From Croceitalea rosinachiae (lineage in GTDB: Bacteria; Bacteroidota; Bacteroidia; Flavobacteriales; Flavobacteriaceae), in assembly GCF_031846445.1 (NCBI RefSeq), contig NZ_JAVRHR010000002.1:496001-560000 (forward strand): a DNA stretch of 64,000 nt, written 5' to 3'. Position numbers and translations under genes: made by a program. Below are positions 34,906-42,236 of this stretch, in pieces; position 1 is the first letter of the stretch; the number at the start of each line of letters is the position of its first letter. The notes beneath the pieces were generated by a model. It was not told the DNA's origin. It saw only the letters and a program-made list of their open reading frames with translations, and did not search any database.

Positions 34906-37044
34906 TTGAAATCATTTTGCTTTAAGTTATTTCTTTGCTCTATCTACCTTATTTTTGCGAACTCTTGTAACGAGATGTATAAAAAACTTATGATAACAAA
35001 AGCTCCAAAAGCTAAGAAATCACCAAAAGAATTAGGCATACACGGGGATGTGCGTATTGACAATTATTATTGGCTTAATAATAGGGAAGATCAAGAAGTA
35101 ATTGATTATTTAGATTCAGAAAATGCCTATTACATTGAAAATACAGCCCATACTAAAGCTTTTCAAGAAGAATTATTTCAAGAAATGAAATCCCGCATAA
35201 AGGAAGATGATGAGTCGGTTCCTTATAAGCGAAATGGTTATTTCTATATTACACGATTCGAAAAAAGTAAAGAATATCCTATCTATTCTAGAAAGAAAGA
35301 GTCTTTAGATGCAAAAGAGGAGGTGATGTTCAATTGTAATGAGCTGGCCAAAGCGAATGACTATTTTAACCTTAGAGGAGTCTCTATTAGTCCAAATAAT
35401 CAATTGGCTTCTTTTGGCACTGATACTGTATCACGGCGGCAATATCATATTCAAATAAAAAACTTGACCACAGGGGATATTTATCCAGATAAAATTGAAA
35501 ATACTACTGGGAGTGCTGTTTGGGCAGCTGACAATAAAACGTTTTTTTATACTAAAAAAGACCCTGTTACACTTCGTTCCGATAAAATATACAAGCATCG
35601 TTTAGGCACTTCAGTGGAACAAGATGAATTGGTCTTTCATGAAGAAGACGATACCTACAACACTTTTGTCTACAAAACGAAATCGAAAAAGTATCTAGTG
35701 ATTGGCTCTAGTAGTACTTTGACAACGGAATATCAAATTTTGAGAGCTGATAATCCTGAGGGAAAATTCAAGATTTTCTCTCCAAGAACAAAAGGACTTG
35801 AATATTCTATATCGCATTATGATGATAGTTTTTATGTTTTGACCAATAAAAATGATGCCATCAATTTTAAACTCATGGTGGTTGATGAAGAGCGTACTTC
35901 GCATGAAAATTGGAAAGAGTTTATTCCTCATAGGAAAAATGTTTTGTTAGAGGATATAGAAATTTTTAAAGATTATTATGTGCTCTTTGAACGTGAACTT
36001 GGCTTGAACAAAATGAAAATTGTCAGATGGGATGGTTCTGAGAGTTATTACTTACCCTTTGAGAGTGAAACTTATGTTGCCGGCGGTATGACCAATGTAG
36101 ATTTTGATACCGAAACTTTACGTTATTTCTACAATGCCATGTCTTCACCTTATGCTATTATTGACTTTAGTATGCGGACGAAGGATAAAAAAATTCTAAA
36201 AGAACAAGAAGTGCTGGGGGGTAAATTTCGGAAAGAGAACTATAAATCTGAACGTATTTGGGCAGTGGCGCGAGACGGTGTCAAAGTTCCAGTGTCATTG
36301 GTTTATCATAAAGACACCAAACTTGATGGAACCAGTCCTTTGTTGCAATATGCTTATGGTTCTTACGGAGCCACAATAGACCCTTATTTTTCAACAGTAC
36401 GATTAAGTTTATTGGATAGAGGCTTTGTGTATGCCATTGCGCATGTTCGTGGAGGAGAATATTTGGGGAGACCCTGGTATGAAGATGGTAAGCTTTTAAC
36501 CAAGAAGAATACATTTACTGATTTTGTAGATGTTTCTAAACATTTAATTGCCGAGAATTATACTACATCTGAACATTTATATGCTATGGGTGGCTCTGCT
36601 GGTGGACTCTTAATGGGTGCAGTGGTAAACATGGCACCAAAACTTTATAATGGCGTTGTTGCCCAAGTACCTTTTGTTGATGTTGTAACGACCATGTTAG
36701 ATGATAGTATTCCACTGACTACTGGAGAGTATGACGAGTGGGGCAATCCACATAAAAAAGAATATTACGATTATATGAAATCATATTCCCCCTACGACAA
36801 TGTTGAAGCGAAAGAGTATCCAAATATGTTGGTGACAACAGGACTTCATGATTCGCAAGTACAGTATTGGGAACCAGCAAAATGGGTAGCCAAACTTCGG
36901 GAATACAAAACTGATACAAAACAGTTATTTCTGTATACAAACATGGAAGCCGGTCATGGTGGTGCTTCCGGTCGTTTCGAAGCTTTAAAAGAAACAGTTA
37001 AAGAATATGCCTTTATTTTAGATTTGGAAGGAAAAATCCGATAA
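34906..37044 (+). CDS. S9 family peptidase (oligopeptidase B-like), probable lipoprotein
   Basis: A 712-residue serine peptidase: N-terminal seven-bladed propeller and C-terminal alpha/beta-hydrolase. Nucleophile Ser in MGGSAGGLLMG, Asp in TTGLHDSQVQYWEP and His in AGHGGASGRFE. It resembles oligopeptidase B, which cuts peptides after basic residues. The only start upstream of a stop codon is TTG at 34906; it yields a lipoprotein signal (FKLFLCSIYLIFANSC). The alternative ATG at 34975 gives a cytoplasmic protein. The readable lipobox favours TTG. Confidence 0.82.
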   Translation: MKSFCFKLFLCSIYLIFANSCNEMYKKLMITKAPKAKKSPKELGIHGDVRIDNYYWLNNREDQEVIDYLDSENAYYIENTAHTKAFQEELFQEMKSRIKEDDESVPYKRNGYFYITRFEKSKEYPIYSRKKESLDAKEEVMFNCNELAKANDYFNLRGVSISPNNQLASFGTDTVSRRQYHIQIKNLTTGDIYPDKIENTTGSAVWAADNKTFFYTKKDPVTLRSDKIYKHRLGTSVEQDELVFHEEDDTYNTFVYKTKSKKYLVIGSSSTLTTEYQILRADNPEGKFKIFSPRTKGLEYSISHYDDSFYVLTNKNDAINFKLMVVDEERTSHENWKEFIPHRKNVLLEDIEIFKDYYVLFERELGLNKMKIVRWDGSESYYLPFESETYVAGGMTNVDFDTETLRYFYNAMSSPYAIIDFSMRTKDKKILKEQEVLGGKFRKENYKSERIWAVARDGVKVPVSLVYHKDTKLDGTSPLLQYAYGSYGATIDPYFSTVRLSLLDRGFVYAIAHVRGGEYLGRPWYEDGKLLTKKNTFTDFVDVSKHLIAENYTTSEHLYAMGGSAGGLLMGAVVNMAPKLYNGVVAQVPFVDVVTTMLDDSIPLTTGEYDEWGNPHKKEYYDYMKSYSPYDNVEAKEYPNMLVTTGLHDSQVQYWEPAKWVAKLREYKTDTKQLFLYTNMEAGHGGASGRFEALKETVKEYAFILDLEGKIR

Positions 37045-37057
37045 AATAAAAAATGAT

Positions 37058-37065
37058 TATTTTTG
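37058..37065 (+). promoter_or_regulatory. Possible -7 promoter element
   Basis: TATTTTTG, an exact match to TAnnTTTG, 50 bases before the ATG at 37115. A matching TTG at the right distance upstream is not seen, so this is a half-site only. Confidence 0.35.
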
Positions 37066-37114
37066 CAGCTGTAATTCGCGGTTTTTATGGCGTATTGCAT
37101 GACCTAACTTGACT

Positions 37115-38155
37115 ATGGATAACAATATTAATGCCTACAATAGCATTCTAGATTTAGTTGGTAATACGCCCCTTATCAAATTGAATAGAATCACAGAAGG
37201 CCTTACTGGTAATTTTTACGCTAAGGTTGAAGCTTTTAACCCTGGGCATTCTGCGAAAGATCGTATTGCAGTTCATATTATTGAACAAGCAGAGCAAAAA
37301 GGGCTTTTAAATGCTGATAGTACCATTATTGAAACTACATCTGGTAATACTGGGTTTAGTTTGGCCATGGCCAGTATGGTAAAAGGATACAAATGTATTT
37401 TGGCCGTAAGCTCAAAATCATCTCCAGATAAAATCGATATGTTGCGGTCTATGGGCGCAGAAGTCTATGTATGCCCTGCGCATGTCGCTGCTGATGATCC
37501 TCGTTCTTATTATGAGGTGGCCAAACGATTACATAAAGAAACACCTGGTTCAATCTACATAAATCAATACTTTAATGAGTTGAATATTGAAGCTCATTAT
37601 AATACTACTGGACCTGAGATTTGGAAGCAGACCAATGGGAATATTACTCATTTGGTCTCTTGTAGTGGAACTGGAGGAACTATTTCTGGTACGGCTCGAT
37701 TTTTAAAAGAACAAAACCCCGATATCAAGGTTTTGGCAGTTGATGCTTATGGATCTGTACTGAAAAAGTACCATGAAACAGGAGAATTTGATCATGAAGA
37801 AATTTATCCATACCGAATAGAAGGATTGGGTAAAAATTTAATTCCCAAGGCAACTGATTTCAATAGTATAGACAGATATATCAAAGTTACAGATGCCGAA
37901 AGTGCACACATGGCGCGTAAAATTGCCCATTCAGAAGGAATGTTCGTTGGGTATACCAGTGGAGCTGCTATGCAAGCTACAATTCAATACAATACTGAAG
38001 GAGAATTTGATAAGAATAGTAATGTAGTTCTTATTTTTCCGGATCATGGTTCTCGATACATGAGTAAAATCTATAGCGACGAATGGATGCAGAATCAAGG
38101 CTTTTTTGATGCTAAAAATGCAGAATCACCAAAAGAGATTCAGTACATAAAATAA
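37115..38155 (+). CDS. Cysteine synthase/CBS-like PLP enzyme; candidate cysteate synthase
   Basis: A 346-residue fold-type II PLP enzyme. PLP-Lys48 lies in NPGHSAKDR, the substrate loop TSGNTG at 75-80, and the phosphate-binding GTGGT near 180. It matches the catalytic core of cystathionine beta-synthase more than CysK, and has no CBS regulatory domain. Next to an alpha-oxoamine synthase, the best guess is synthesis of L-cysteate (from an activated serine and sulfite) for sulfonolipids; ordinary cysteine or cystathionine synthesis is the alternative. The TTG at 37109 is an unlikely start. A terminator separates it from the next gene. Confidence 0.72.
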   Translation: MDNNINAYNSILDLVGNTPLIKLNRITEGLTGNFYAKVEAFNPGHSAKDRIAVHIIEQAEQKGLLNADSTIIETTSGNTGFSLAMASMVKGYKCILAVSSKSSPDKIDMLRSMGAEVYVCPAHVAADDPRSYYEVAKRLHKETPGSIYINQYFNELNIEAHYNTTGPEIWKQTNGNITHLVSCSGTGGTISGTARFLKEQNPDIKVLAVDAYGSVLKKYHETGEFDHEEIYPYRIEGLGKNLIPKATDFNSIDRYIKVTDAESAHMARKIAHSEGMFVGYTSGAAMQATIQYNTEGEFDKNSNVVLIFPDHGSRYMSKIYSDEWMQNQGFFDAKNAESPKEIQYIK

Positions 38156-38178
38156 TAATGCTACGGCTTATAATACAG

Positions 38179-38205
38179 AGCAACGATCTCGTGATCGTTG
38201 CTTTT
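38179..38205 (+). terminator. Intrinsic terminator
   Basis: Stem GCAACGATC / GATCGTTGC with loop TCGT, followed by TTTT. It ends the cysteine-synthase-like gene transcript just before the promoter of the next gene. Confidence 0.85.
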
Positions 38206-38223
38206 CTGTTTGAAAATATGTCA

Positions 38224-38253
38224 TTGCATGGTTCAATAAAATACATATTTTTG
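38224..38253 (+). promoter_or_regulatory. Bacteroidota-type promoter for the alpha-oxoamine synthase gene
   Basis: TTG (38224-38226), a 19-base spacer, TATTTTTG (38246-38253): a full match to the TTG-N19-TAnnTTTG consensus. The ATG is 24 bases after it, giving a leader of roughly 15 bases. Confidence 0.75.
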
Positions 38254-38276
38254 CAATTGAATTAATTTTAGGGAAG

Positions 38277-39536
38277 ATGAGAGATTTATTTGATAGGATT
38301 ATTGAGAACAAAGGCCCTTTGGGCAGGTGGGCTTCGCAGGCCGAAGGCTATTTTGTATTTCCAAAGTTGGAAGGACCAATATCCAACAGAATGAAGTTTC
38401 AAGGCAAAGAGGTAATTACTTGGAGTGTCAATGATTACTTGGGCTTAGCAAATCTTCCAGAAGTTAAAAAAGTTGATGGTGATGCGGCATATGAACACGG
38501 TTCTGCTTACCCGATGGGTGCTCGAATGATGAGTGGTCACACAGATTTTCATGAGCAGTTAGAGCAAGAACTTGCTGAATTTGTTGATAAAGAATCTGCT
38601 TATCTTTTAAACTTTGGATATCAGGGGATTATGTCCGCTATTGATGCACTCGTAGCTAAAGACGATATTATTGTTTACGATGTTGATTGTCATGCTTGTA
38701 TTATTGATGGGGTGCGCTTACATGTTGGTAAGCGATTTACTTTTAAGCATAATGATGTTGAAAGCTTAGAGAAGAATCTTGAGCGTGCAACAAAAATGGC
38801 CAAAGAAACTGGCGGTGGAATACTAGTAATTTCTGAAGGTGTTTTTGGAATGCGCGGGGAACAAGGTATTCTTAAAGAGATTGTTGCCTTAAAGAAAAAA
38901 TATAATTTTAGGTTATTGGTAGATGATGCCCATGGTTTTGGTACTTTAGGTAAAACTGGTGCCGGAGCGGGTGAGGAGCAAGGCATTCAAGATGATATTG
39001 ATGTTTATTTTGCCACATTTGCTAAGTCTATGGCTGGTATAGGTGCTTTCTTAGCTGCTGACAAAGAAATTATAGATTACCTAAAATATAATTTACGTTC
39101 ACAGATGTTCGCTAAATCATTACCCATGATTTATGTAAAAGGAGCACTAAAACGTTTAGACATGTTGCGTACGATGCCAGAGCTAAAAAACAAGCTTTGG
39201 GAGAATGTGAACGCATTGCAAAATGGTTTAAAAGAACGTGGGTTCAATATTGGCACTACTACAAGCTGTGTGACCCCCGTATATTTAAATGGTAGTATTC
39301 CTGAAGCTATGGCTTTGGTGAAAGACCTTCGTGAGAATCATGGTATTTTCTGTTCTATAGTAGTTTACCCGGTGATACCTAAAGGGTTGATTTTGTTAAG
39401 AATGATTCCTACTGCGACTCATACGTTACAAGATGTGGCAGAAACTCTAGAGGCTTTTTCAACTATTAGAGAGCGATTAGAGAATGGCACTTATAAAAGG
39501 TTATCGGCAGCAGTTGCCGCCGCTATGGGTGAATAA
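38277..39536 (+). CDS. Alpha-oxoamine synthase: candidate cysteate/serine C-acyltransferase
   Basis: A 419-residue fold-type I PLP enzyme of the KBL/SPT/AONS family, which condenses an amino acid with an acyl thioester and releases CO2. Active-site residues: His139 (DVDCHACI), Asp217-x-His219 (VDDAHGFG) and PLP-Lys250 (TFAKSMAG). Flavobacterial relatives make the sphinganine analogue capnine from cysteate, and one in F. johnsoniae is reported to be needed for capnine and efficient gliding; other Bacteroidota relatives are serine palmitoyltransferases. Adjacency to a cysteine-synthase-like enzyme favours cysteate as substrate. It has its own strong promoter. Confidence 0.78.
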   Translation: MRDLFDRIIENKGPLGRWASQAEGYFVFPKLEGPISNRMKFQGKEVITWSVNDYLGLANLPEVKKVDGDAAYEHGSAYPMGARMMSGHTDFHEQLEQELAEFVDKESAYLLNFGYQGIMSAIDALVAKDDIIVYDVDCHACIIDGVRLHVGKRFTFKHNDVESLEKNLERATKMAKETGGGILVISEGVFGMRGEQGILKEIVALKKKYNFRLLVDDAHGFGTLGKTGAGAGEEQGIQDDIDVYFATFAKSMAGIGAFLAADKEIIDYLKYNLRSQMFAKSLPMIYVKGALKRLDMLRTMPELKNKLWENVNALQNGLKERGFNIGTTTSCVTPVYLNGSIPEAMALVKDLRENHGIFCSIVVYPVIPKGLILLRMIPTATHTLQDVAETLEAFSTIRERLENGTYKRLSAAVAAAMGE

Positions 39537-39618
39537 TGGTTATTTCTTTATGTCGGAGTATTCGAAGCAACTAGCAATTCATACTAAAATCCAGTGAATC
39601 TTTAGCAATTAATCCATT

Positions 39619-40737
39619 CTACAAAGCTCTGCGATAAGTACGTCTTCTTTTATGCGTACGAGGATCAAAATGCTTCCATATTTGTGCTATTGCTGTGTTT
39701 TCTTCTAATTCAGGGGTGCGAATGCAGTTTACAATACCCTTTTCATTAAAGGTTTTATAGAATTCATTAAAAATGATTGCTGTGACCCCTTTGTTTTGAT
39801 AATCTGGATGTACACCAATCAAATAAAAGGTTACATTTTTGCTATGTTTTCTAGCTCTTAATAGATGAAATATCCCGAAAGGGAATAGTTTTCCCTTTGC
39901 TTTTTGAAGAGCTTCTGAAAACGAGGGCATGACAATTGCGAAAGCAACCAGTTTGTCTTCTTTGTCAACCACAAATTTGATGTACTCAGGATTGATAAAA
40001 CTGATGTATTTTTTCTTGAAGTATTCTTTTTGAACATCGGTTATTTTAACAAAAGAGGCCAAACTAGAATAACTCTCATTAAAAAGGTCGAACATTTTAT
40101 CGACCCAAGGCATTATGGCTTCGCTTTTCGAAAAATTCATTTCCTTTAAGCCATAGCGTTTTTTAATAAGCATATTGGCCTTAGTAAAGACTTTGGGGTC
40201 AGCATTGGCAAATAAGAATTTATTTTCTAAGTATTCTTTTTCTTTGACAAAACCATGATGTTCAAAATGTGATTGATAATAGGGATGGTTATACCATGTA
40301 ATCATGGTACCGATATGCTCAAACCCTTCGATGAGGACACCTACTTTATCAAGGTTTGAAAAGCCCACAGGACCCTCCATATATTTCAACCGATGCTGTT
40401 GCCCTATTTCTGAGACTTTTTCAAGCAATGCTTTTGAAACCTCGAAATCATCGATAAAATCAAACCACCCAAAGCGCATTTTTTTAAGTTGCTGCTCGTT
40501 CACTTCAATCCAATTTGTAATGGCAGCAACACGTCCCACAATCTTGCCGTCACTATAGGCTAGAAAGAAGCTGGCTTCGGCATTTTGAAAAGCAGGGTTT
40601 TTAGACTTGTCAAAAGTTTCTAATTCATCTTTAATAATCGGCGGCACCCAATATTGGTTATCCTTGTATAAGGAAAAAGGGAATTTTACAAATGCCTTGA
40701 AATCAGATTTTGAAGTAACTTCTTTGATGGTGACCAT
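39619..40737 (-). CDS. GNAT-fold acyltransferase-like protein (YghO-like)
   Basis: A 372-residue protein with a GNAT fold. The N-terminal part (FPFSLYKDNQYWVPP, KNPAFQNAEASFFLAYSDG, IVGRVAAI) and the C-terminal acyl-CoA site (FYLIGVHPDYQNKGVTAIIF) match a YghO-like family, and the tail is strongly basic (HKRRRTYRRAL). It converges with the alpha-oxoamine synthase gene, with 82 bases between. Bacterial ceramide synthases described in Caulobacter are acyl-CoA N-acyltransferase-fold proteins; by analogy this could N-acylate capnine, but that rests on proximity and fold only. It may equally be an unrelated acetyltransferase. Confidence 0.65.
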   Translation of the reverse strand: MVTIKEVTSKSDFKAFVKFPFSLYKDNQYWVPPIIKDELETFDKSKNPAFQNAEASFFLAYSDGKIVGRVAAITNWIEVNEQQLKKMRFGWFDFIDDFEVSKALLEKVSEIGQQHRLKYMEGPVGFSNLDKVGVLIEGFEHIGTMITWYNHPYYQSHFEHHGFVKEKEYLENKFLFANADPKVFTKANMLIKKRYGLKEMNFSKSEAIMPWVDKMFDLFNESYSSLASFVKITDVQKEYFKKKYISFINPEYIKFVVDKEDKLVAFAIVMPSFSEALQKAKGKLFPFGIFHLLRARKHSKNVTFYLIGVHPDYQNKGVTAIIFNEFYKTFNEKGIVNCIRTPELEENTAIAQIWKHFDPRTHKRRRTYRRAL

Positions 40738-40755
40738 TCCGTTTTTATTATTTCG

Positions 40756-40840
40756 AAATGTCCGGTCGAGCGCAGTCGAGACCTATGTTTAAAATAAAAA
40801 TAGTGCCATTCTCGACTGCGCTCGAATTGACACTTAAAAT
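40756..40840. repeat. Palindromic intergenic element A
   Basis: Inverted arms GTCGAGCGCAGTCGAGA (from 40765) and TCTCGACTGCGCTCGA (from 40810) are separated by about 30 A+T-rich bases; the outer ends carry TGTC and GACA. This TCGAG-type palindrome resembles the REP-like repeats scattered through Flavobacteriaceae genomes. It lies between the GNAT-fold and barrel protein genes and might also act as a terminator or attenuator between them. Confidence 0.7.
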
Positions 40841-40879
40841 GAAATACAATATTAGTAATTAAACCGACAGATGAAAAAC

Positions 40880-41866
40880 TTAGAAATCAATATTGTCTTT
40901 CTTTTTCTTGCGTTTCTTTTTCTTTACTTTTTTCGGCTTGCTCTTTTTCATAGACCCTTTTTTAATCTTTCCAATGGCATCTTGGTCTTCAATGGGAACC
41001 AGCTGATCTTTATGGAAATCTAAACGGTAAGAAACACCAGTGGCAACAAACATTCTTGAGGGAGTATTTTTAAAACTGCCTCCTACACTAAAATCAGCTT
41101 GAAAAGTAGGATTGAAGAGGTATGCAAAACCAGTTCTGATCAAGGCATCTGAATAACGGTCGCTGTCAATACCTTGATGTTCTGCAAAAATGCTCCATTT
41201 AGGATTTCGAAACGCATGTGACAATGAAATTGTATAGTTCAGTTCTGGAAAATCAGTCGAAATTCTGTCATAAGCAACATTGGTTATCAATACCCATCTT
41301 GGGGTAAGCCTACTCTGCGTTGCAATCATTGCGCGGTAGGAGATAGTGCCATCTTCTGGGTAAAACGGATTATCACCTAAATTGAATGTGGCTCCCCCGT
41401 ATAATGAAACAGCTGGCAATAAATTTTTGAACTGAAATTTATGATTGGCCCTCCAGCTATATAAATTGGGTTTATTTGCTTCAGGATTTTTAAAAGGATC
41501 ATAAACCAAATATTTTAAACCCAATCGATTTCTTGAAAAATCAGTTCGTGTTTCTTCAAGATTAAAGTTATTGAAGGTGAGACTTTGCCGAATATAAGTA
41601 CCCTCATAATTGACCTCTAATTTTTCCAATAACAGCCCATATCGTAATGAAAGATCACCACCAAAAATATTGGAATCTTGATTTAAAATGCCATTATCTC
41701 GCATTTCGTACAGAAAACCAAATTCTGCTTGAACAACATTTTTACCAACGGCATAAGCACTCACAGATAGACCTGGTCTATTTGAATTGATCACATCGGT
41801 ATATTGGGCAATACCAAACAGTGGTAGTAAAATGAAAGCTAGAAAAAGTCGATTTATGAATGCCAT
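40880..41866 (-). CDS. Outer-membrane beta-barrel protein (MetA-pathway transporter-like) with Lys-rich tail
   Basis: A 328-residue exported protein (signal peptide ends FGIAQ). The mature part has alternating hydrophobic strands typical of a 10-14-stranded barrel, opening with INSNRPGLSVSAYAVGKNVVQAE, which matches the phenol-degradation MetA/transporter-like family of Flavobacteria. It ends in an unusual highly basic tail (KKGSMKKSKPKKVKKKKRKK). The barrel should sit in the outer membrane with the tail in periplasm or outside. Substrate unknown. Confidence 0.72.
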   Translation of the reverse strand: MAFINRLFLAFILLPLFGIAQYTDVINSNRPGLSVSAYAVGKNVVQAEFGFLYEMRDNGILNQDSNIFGGDLSLRYGLLLEKLEVNYEGTYIRQSLTFNNFNLEETRTDFSRNRLGLKYLVYDPFKNPEANKPNLYSWRANHKFQFKNLLPAVSLYGGATFNLGDNPFYPEDGTISYRAMIATQSRLTPRWVLITNVAYDRISTDFPELNYTISLSHAFRNPKWSIFAEHQGIDSDRYSDALIRTGFAYLFNPTFQADFSVGGSFKNTPSRMFVATGVSYRLDFHKDQLVPIEDQDAIGKIKKGSMKKSKPKKVKKKKRKKKKDNIDF

Positions 41867-41901
41867 AGACTGATTTTAATACTATTTTATGAAACGAATC
41901 A

Positions 41902-41931
41902 TTGGTTTTAGAGACTTACAGTGTAATTTTG
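41902..41931 (+). promoter_or_regulatory. Bacteroidota-type promoter for the DUF4834 gene
   Basis: TTG (41902-41904), 19 bases, TAATTTTG (41924-41931): a full consensus match. It lies inside the longer open frame that starts at 41889, so it points to the ATG at 41952 as the real start. Confidence 0.7.
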
Positions 41932-41951
41932 AATCAATAGCAAACAGTAAT

Positions 41952-42212
41952 ATGGTTTTATTACAAACGATTTTAATACTCATATTCGTATACTACGGTA
42001 TAAAATTACTGCTGAAATGGCTCGCACCACGCCTTTTCAATTATGCAGTTAAGAAAACCGAAGAACGATTTGGACAACAATTTGGCAACTACCAAGATTT
42101 TAGCAATACAAATACGAAAGAAGGAGAAACTACTGTTGGCAAACAGCCAGTGCCGAAATCAAATCCTTCAAAAAAAGTTGGAGAATATATAGATTTTGAG
42201 GAAATTGACTGA
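41952..42212 (+). CDS. DUF4834 family small membrane protein
   Basis: An 86-residue protein from the ATG at 41952, with one membrane helix (about residues 2-20: VLLQTILILIFVYYGIKLLL), a positively charged juxtamembrane segment (KKTEERFGQQFGNYQDF) and an acidic end (GEYIDFEEID). This matches DUF4834 of Bacteroidota, function unknown. The frame is open to 41889, but that start would place 21 hydrophilic residues before the helix and precedes the promoter. It is the first gene of the row leading to yfhO, with 24 bases between. Confidence 0.78.
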   Translation: MVLLQTILILIFVYYGIKLLLKWLAPRLFNYAVKKTEERFGQQFGNYQDFSNTNTKEGETTVGKQPVPKSNPSKKVGEYIDFEEID

Positions 42213-42236
42213 TCTTTGAGTCCTCAATAACATTCT

